The notes under the pieces were generated by a model. The model had not been told where the DNA came from. It saw only the letters and a program-made list of their open reading frames with translations, and ran no database searches. From JBBDRJ01 sp963766295 (GTDB taxonomy: Bacteria; Actinomycetota; JAICYB01), in assembly GCA_963766295.1 (NCBI GenBank), contig CAVXYW010000002.1, positions 992,001 to 1,056,000 on the forward strand: a stretch of 64,000 nt of DNA. The letters run 5' to 3'. Of the stretch, positions 59,512 through 64,000 are shown one piece after another. A program made the position numbers and the translations under genes. Numbering within the stretch: position 1 is the first letter of the stretch; every line of letters begins with the position of its first letter.

Positions 59512-61722
59512 CTACGGTTTCGGTGCGCGTTCGATCGACTCCACTTGGTCCAGCCCGACCAGGGCGAAGTAGGGAACGGTGAGTACGAGAACCATCGCCG
59601 GGATCGCGATGCCCGAGTCGTTTACGACCATGCCGAGTATCCCGGCCGTGAGCGAGCCCCAGATAGCTGCAAGCAACAGCGGACGGTTGCTCATGGCCCC
59701 GCCGAGTAGACCGCGCCCCCGCCAGAAGAGAAGCAGCAACAGCACGATCGCCGTGGGCACGATCCACGTCCATCGGGTATCGAAGACGAGATTCACGTTC
59801 GCATCGATCTTTCGTTGGACCGTCAGCCACGCGCCTCCGGGGTCGTTCAGCGCCTCGGCGGCGAACCGCCCGAGATGCGTCCGGCTGGCCGCAGGTCTTA
59901 GGAGATCGATGCCGACCATCGCGGCCGCTGCAACTGCGCCGGCTATGACGACGCCGAGGATGGTCCGAACCTTCACCTGTTTGTCTCTTGCGATCAGCCA
60001 AACGACGCACGCGGCCGGTACGCCGGCAAGAACACCGCCGAAATCCGCACCGAATTGCGGAAGGCCCTCCATCAGGAGCACAACAACGAGACCTCCTCCG
60101 AGCCATGCCGGTGCCCGTCGCCGGCCCTGGATATCGGCCAGTCCGCACAGGCCGATAATCGCGGTGGTGAAGAAGACCGCGTAGCCGAGGTTGCCATTGC
60201 CGTAGAACCTTCCGGCCTGCAACGGTGAGTAGCCGAACGCACCGTTCAGCTGCCACGGCGCTCCCAAAGCGAGGTCGCCGGCGGCGAGCGCCAAGCCCAG
60301 CAGAAGCAACACGAGTCCGCCGACCGTCTTTCGCTTGAACCGGAGAGCTACCGCAGTCAGCACTAAGACGATGCCGAAGAAAACGAACGTCGCACCGATC
60401 GCGCCGAGGCGCCATGCGCCAAAGATCCGAAGGAACACGGCAGCCGGGGGAACGGCGAGTACGGCGAGCCCGAGCACGCTCACTGCAGTCCGCGCATGAC
60501 GCGAACCCGACATGAACAGGCCGAACGTGGCTCCCAAAAGGCCAAACATCAGAGCGATTACGCTGACGGTGGCCACCGTTACGAAGTCCTCTCGAAACGC
60601 TGCCTCACGGTCGGCGTTCGCGAAACGATGCGTGGCATCAACGTTGCTCGCCGGAACAACTGTTAGCGCCGAATCCGAAACGTCGTCCGGGACCGGGATG
60701 TCAAGGGCGTGGAGAGCGGTGGAGGCAACATCCGTTAGCAGCACCAGTCCATCGCGCCGCGTCAACGGCGACGTCAACCAGCCACGTTCAATGCCGCTCC
60801 CCACAGCGACGATCGGAGTCAGGCTGTCGATCTTCTGCATCCGTGGACCGGACGGCGCCAGGACGATCAGAAGATCGTCCTCATCGAGATTGCGCTCAAC
60901 CCGGCCGAGAAGGACGTCGGTTCGTTCGATGGCACGAATGAGCTGGTCTTCCGCAAGGTTCGGCTCGGCGGACCTCGCATACTCATCCGCACGAAGCGTT
61001 TCACCAGGGTCAATCGCGACAACGTCGGCCTCCTCGAGAACTTCTTTGGTGGCTTCCTCGAACCGTCGAGGATCGGTTCGTACTCCGAAAGGAGCTTCGG
61101 GGTCCTCGACGAGCAGATCGGACACTTCACCCGAGTCGATCATGCCGGCACGATCCGTCAGGGCGAGTCCGACGGCCCGGCGCATTCCGTCAGGCGTCGT
61201 CGGTGCGTCCAGATCAGCGGCCGCCACTATTGCCGTTTTCTTGCCGGCTGAATGCAACGCCTCCCCAAACGATCCCAGCACGGCGCCGAAATCGGCACCG
61301 ATGAACCGCTCAGTGAGGACGGCAAGCTCGGTCTGATAAAGGGATCCGTCGCGTTTGATCCCGTACCTACGCGCTGCCACCTGCGCAGCAGTACCGTTCT
61401 CCAGCTCGGTATCTCCCCGGTACAAGCGGTGCCCGTCGAGATCGTCGACGCTCGCATATGCACGTCGACCTGCACCCAACGTCGCGTACCCACGCACGGG
61501 CGCCATCCCTCTCGTCGCTGAGCGAACAACCAATCCCGCCGTTGCACCGCGGCTGATCAGATCGTCCAGCACCGGAACGTCGGCGTCCTCGATGTCCTGC
61601 CAGCCAACCCCTGGAAGCGCGAACAAGACCACGCGCTTCGCTGAAACCTCAGCCGCGGCCGCCGGGATCGATGCGAAGAAGACAAAGAAGAGCGCACCGG
61701 CAAACAGGAGTGTTCGTCTCAT
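59512..61722 (-). CDS. membrane protein with extracytoplasmic alkaline-phosphatase-like domain
   Basis: 736 residues from ATG 61722, ATGA-overlapping murJ. A signal sequence (RTLLFAGALFFVFFASIPAA) is followed by an outside domain (about 25-375) resembling the alkaline phosphatase superfamily: KRVVLFALPGVGWQDIEDAD, then DLLIVLAPSGPRMQKIDSLT and TPIVAVGSGIERGWL. The usual Thr/Ser nucleophile is not obvious. A C-terminal half of about ten membrane helices follows. Its place between murJ and GT4 suggests export or editing of an envelope glycan (inference). Confidence 0.72.
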   Translation of the reverse strand: MRRTLLFAGALFFVFFASIPAAAAEVSAKRVVLFALPGVGWQDIEDADVPVLDDLISRGATAGLVVRSATRGMAPVRGYATLGAGRRAYASVDDLDGHRLYRGDTELENGTAAQVAARRYGIKRDGSLYQTELAVLTERFIGADFGAVLGSFGEALHSAGKKTAIVAAADLDAPTTPDGMRRAVGLALTDRAGMIDSGEVSDLLVEDPEAPFGVRTDPRRFEEATKEVLEEADVVAIDPGETLRADEYARSAEPNLAEDQLIRAIERTDVLLGRVERNLDEDDLLIVLAPSGPRMQKIDSLTPIVAVGSGIERGWLTSPLTRRDGLVLLTDVASTALHALDIPVPDDVSDSALTVVPASNVDATHRFANADREAAFREDFVTVATVSVIALMFGLLGATFGLFMSGSRHARTAVSVLGLAVLAVPPAAVFLRIFGAWRLGAIGATFVFFGIVLVLTAVALRFKRKTVGGLVLLLLGLALAAGDLALGAPWQLNGAFGYSPLQAGRFYGNGNLGYAVFFTTAIIGLCGLADIQGRRRAPAWLGGGLVVVLLMEGLPQFGADFGGVLAGVPAACVVWLIARDKQVKVRTILGVVIAGAVAAAAMVGIDLLRPAASRTHLGRFAAEALNDPGGAWLTVQRKIDANVNLVFDTRWTWIVPTAIVLLLLLFWRGRGLLGGAMSNRPLLLAAIWGSLTAGILGMVVNDSGIAIPAMVLVLTVPYFALVGLDQVESIERAPKP

Positions 61723-63311
61723 GCTTCGCCACGTCTCGATCTCAGAGACTCGCGGTCCGATCCAGACACCATCAAGAGCACGCCGTAGACAAGGATGCCT
61801 ACTAGGACGGCGATGGTGAGCGAACCTGCGTCGCCTATATCCGCCGTCCACCGGAGCGCCAGCCAGGCGAGGCCGCCGGTAGCCACGCTTCGACCGAGCG
61901 CGCGGAGAAGGAAGGAGATGTCGGCGCCGACCGTCCAGCTCGCGACGCGGCGGCTCAGCACGGTGATCCCTCCGGCCAAGCCGACCCACTGGCCGAGCGC
62001 GTGGGCGGCGCCGATGATCAGCATCGCGCGCGCACCCCGCGCCCCACTAACGAACGTTGCGACTCCGCCGGCAAGTCCGTAAGTGACGACCCACAGTCCG
62101 TTGAAGGCGATGGGCGCTGCCGTATCCCTCCGCGCGTAGAGCGTTCGGACGATGCCCTGCGACAGCGCAAAGGCCGGCAACCCGAGAACGAGCCCAACCA
62201 TGCAGCTTGCCACTAGATCGGCGGATGTCTCGGGCGACGCTCCACGTCCGAACACGAGGCGCGAGATCACCGGCGCTGAGACAGCCATCCCCGCTGCGGC
62301 CGGTGTTATCAAGAGCGCTGCAGTACGCCAGGTCTGGCTCAGGATCGTCGCAAAACCGCTCGCGTCGTCCTGCGAAGCCGAACGCGCGAGCGGCGAGATG
62401 GCGACCATGCTGAGTGGAAACCCGACAAGTGCGTTCGGTAATTCGTAGAACGCGTACGCCATGTAGAAGGCCACCACGCCGCCTGGAATGCGGTTGGCGA
62501 GCACGAGGGTGATCAACAGGCCGATCTGCATAACCGCATACAGCCCCATGCCGTGCATGCTCCCTCGAAGCGCACCGGTTACGGCTGGATCGCGCAGCAA
62601 CAAGACCGACCGCCACCGAAATCCAGTTCGGGCCAGCGCAACCACTTGAACCAAACACCACAGGAACACTCCGCTCGTCGCTCCGGCCGCGAGCACAAGT
62701 ACCTGCGCATCGCTCACTGTGAAGAGATCGGCATTCGTTCCGAGAGCGGCGAACAGGAAGTAAGAAGCGATCATCGCTCCACTCGCGAATGCCGGCGAAA
62801 GCACCGGCATCAACAATCGCCCGGATGCATTCAACATTCCGCGCGCGACCATGCCCACGAGATACAGGGGCACTTGCGGCAGGAAGAAACGAAGGAACGT
62901 TGCTCCCAACTCAACTTCCCGGGCGCGAACGACGGAGTCATCCACGCCGGTAAAGAACAGGGACATCAGACTCGGAGCGAACAACATCCCCAATGCGACG
63001 ATGGGGATTGAGACCAGAAGCAAGATGTTCACGAGCGTCGACGCAACCTCGTCGGCCCTGTCCCTGCCTCGCTCGAGTTCGGTCACAAAGAACGGAACGA
63101 ACACCCAGGCGACCACACCGCCCGCGATCAACTCGAAGAGGATGTTGGGAACCCAGTTCGCAGTCTGATAGGTGTTTCCCAAATAGTTCGCGCCGACCGT
63201 CAGGCCGAACACGATCCACCGAGCGAACCCGAGGACGCGCGCGAAAGCTGTTACGACCGAAAGCCGGGCGGTCTGACGGAGCAGGCCCGGATCCGAGGCC
63301 TCGACGACCAT
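61719..63311 (-). CDS. murJ: lipid II flippase MurJ/MviN family
   Basis: 530 residues with about 14 membrane helices. The N-terminus TARLSVVTAFARVLGFARWI, then NTYQTANWVPNILFELIAGG and VPFFVTELER, is the MVF/MurJ pattern, and GMLNASGRLLMPVLSPAFAS follows. It moves lipid-linked peptidoglycan precursors across the membrane, or another polyprenyl-linked glycan if a second MurJ exists. It lacks the kinase-like C-terminal extension of mycobacterial MviN. Confidence 0.88.
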   Translation of the reverse strand: MVVEASDPGLLRQTARLSVVTAFARVLGFARWIVFGLTVGANYLGNTYQTANWVPNILFELIAGGVVAWVFVPFFVTELERGRDRADEVASTLVNILLLVSIPIVALGMLFAPSLMSLFFTGVDDSVVRAREVELGATFLRFFLPQVPLYLVGMVARGMLNASGRLLMPVLSPAFASGAMIASYFLFAALGTNADLFTVSDAQVLVLAAGATSGVFLWCLVQVVALARTGFRWRSVLLLRDPAVTGALRGSMHGMGLYAVMQIGLLITLVLANRIPGGVVAFYMAYAFYELPNALVGFPLSMVAISPLARSASQDDASGFATILSQTWRTAALLITPAAAGMAVSAPVISRLVFGRGASPETSADLVASCMVGLVLGLPAFALSQGIVRTLYARRDTAAPIAFNGLWVVTYGLAGGVATFVSGARGARAMLIIGAAHALGQWVGLAGGITVLSRRVASWTVGADISFLLRALGRSVATGGLAWLALRWTADIGDAGSLTIAVLVGILVYGVLLMVSGSDRESLRSRRGEA

Positions 63312-63319
63312 GGAAGGAC

Positions 63320-64000
63320 TTAGTCCTCGGACGTCACAGCCGCGACGAACGACCGGCCCCGTGAAGTTCCATAGTGCCCACCGCGACCGTCGGCAGCCGC
63401 AACAAGAGCCGCCACGATGCCGAGCCCTCCGGGGTCGATCTCTTCGCCCGCCGAGTCGAACGTCGCAAGAGACGTGGGTAAGTCGTCGATGTCGCGTAAT
63501 TCGCTAACCAGACTCGTACCCGACGATTCGTTTGTAACCGCCAAGGTCGGCGCGGCGGCTGCAACGGCACGAACGAACTCGGCAACCCACGTGGCAGGTG
63601 GTCCCGGGGCGTCTTCCTCCTTGGCCACGGACAGGGCCAGAACGACGGCATTCGGCGGAGGCCATGCGGCATCAGCCGGGATCTGGATGTTCAAGAAGTC
63701 GGCGTCGGCAAGTGCTCCGAGCAATTCACGGCCCTGTGTAGTCAAGAAATTCTCGCCCAGAACCCTCGCTGCATTGGAAGCCGGTTGTTCGCCGTCCGCG
63801 AACTCCGGCAGCGTCAGCCGAATGGCATCAACAAGCGCGCTCTCATCGGTGTCGTCCTCCAACGCCCACCGCTCGGTGAACAACAACCGACCTGCTTCCG
63901 CTGCACCGGCGTTCGTTAGTGGATTCAGGACTTCATCGCTCCAGTCCGGCAGCTCCGACACGTCGCCGACAAGAAGGAAATTCCGGTCGGCAAGCCGATC
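63320..64000 (-). CDS. MctB-like copper transporter (N-terminus outside window)
   Basis: The frame is open through position 64000 and ends at 63320, giving about 226 residues. DRNFLLVGDVSELPDWSDE continues upstream of the apparent GTG 63961, so the real start is beyond the window. The segment ANAVV/PPNAVVLALSVAKEEDA, then VAEFVRAVAAAAPTLAVTNE and SLVSELRDIDDLPTSLATFD, matches the C-terminal part of MctB/DUF3186 proteins, whose N-terminus carries one helix and a coiled coil. Mycobacterial MctB limits intracellular copper. It lies 8 nt before murJ. Confidence 0.78.
   Translation of the reverse strand, partial: DRLADRNFLLVGDVSELPDWSDEVLNPLTNAGAAEAGRLLFTERWALEDDTDESALVDAIRLTLPEFADGEQPASNAARVLGENFLTTQGRELLGALADADFLNIQIPADAAWPPPNAVVLALSVAKEEDAPGPPATWVAEFVRAVAAAAPTLAVTNESSGTSLVSELRDIDDLPTSLATFDSAGEEIDPGGLGIVAALVAAADGRGGHYGTSRGRSFVAAVTSED

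Noticed and set aside
59147..60415. 422-residue minus-strand frame across the membrane protein gene
   Set aside because: The product is Arg-rich with no hydrophobic segments and overlaps two genes with clear motifs.
1..64000. CRISPR arrays, insertion sequences, rRNA genes
   Set aside because: No regularly spaced repeats, transposase frames or rRNA-like stretches were noticed on either strand.

Overview
This 64 kb window is a GC-rich chromosomal segment of an actinobacterium (Actinomycetota). Three things point there: many GTG/TTG starts, actinobacterial families (DUF4193, HelY, GarA, BFN nuclease, MctB-like copper transporter, F420/PPOX-type flavoprotein, R2lox), and two conserved actinobacterial gene blocks. 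One block is gcvH-garA-merR-bfn-merR. The other is mctB/pyrG/nudix/xerD/scpA/scpB/rluB/cmk/der. No rRNA or CRISPR array is seen; there is one tRNA (Pro, GGG). I cannot name a genus from sequence alone.

Layout. 1-28.7 kb is mostly on the + strand: an MFS exporter and methyltransferase, an acyl-CoA dehydrogenase, tatA-tatC, R2lox, a serine hydrolase, helY, a lipid kinase, a large cyclase/ATPase/TPR regulator, a flavoprotein, an S9 peptidase, and then a DNA-end-processing island (nurA - HAS-barrel protein - herA, later sbcD-sbcC). 28.8-31.7 kb has two minus-strand secreted genes: a caspase-like protein and an LPRTG-anchored surface protein. 34-64 kb is almost entirely on the minus strand: the GarA/MerR/BFN block, a ManC-type fusion protein, phosphatidyltransferase, der, a cmk-plsC fusion, aroA-tyrA-aroH, rluB-scpB-scpA, an M50 protease, xerD, nudix, pyrG, then envelope genes (MraY-like, DUF3866, FkbM, GT4, a phosphatase-like membrane protein, murJ, mctB).

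The most striking part is 32.0-33.9 kb. A dif-like XerC/XerD site lies at 33874-33901, exactly where gene orientation flips from + to minus, as expected at a replication terminus. Its XerC arm plus central region is repeated exactly 1844 bp to the left (32031-32047), but there the XerD arm is missing. Between the copies lies a tiny element with a rolling-circle (HUH) Rep gene and a few small ORFs. This is the structure expected of a minimal Xer-exploiting single-stranded-DNA replicon integrated at dif.

Two further themes. (1) At least eight genes have a TANNNT -10 box ending 6-7 nt before the start codon and no room for a ribosome binding site, so leaderless transcription appears common here. 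(2) Several coding regions (a SnoaL-like gene, nurA, rep and a small element ORF) are broken by single-base frame shifts whose correction restores whole codons. They are either young pseudogenes or residual assembly errors.
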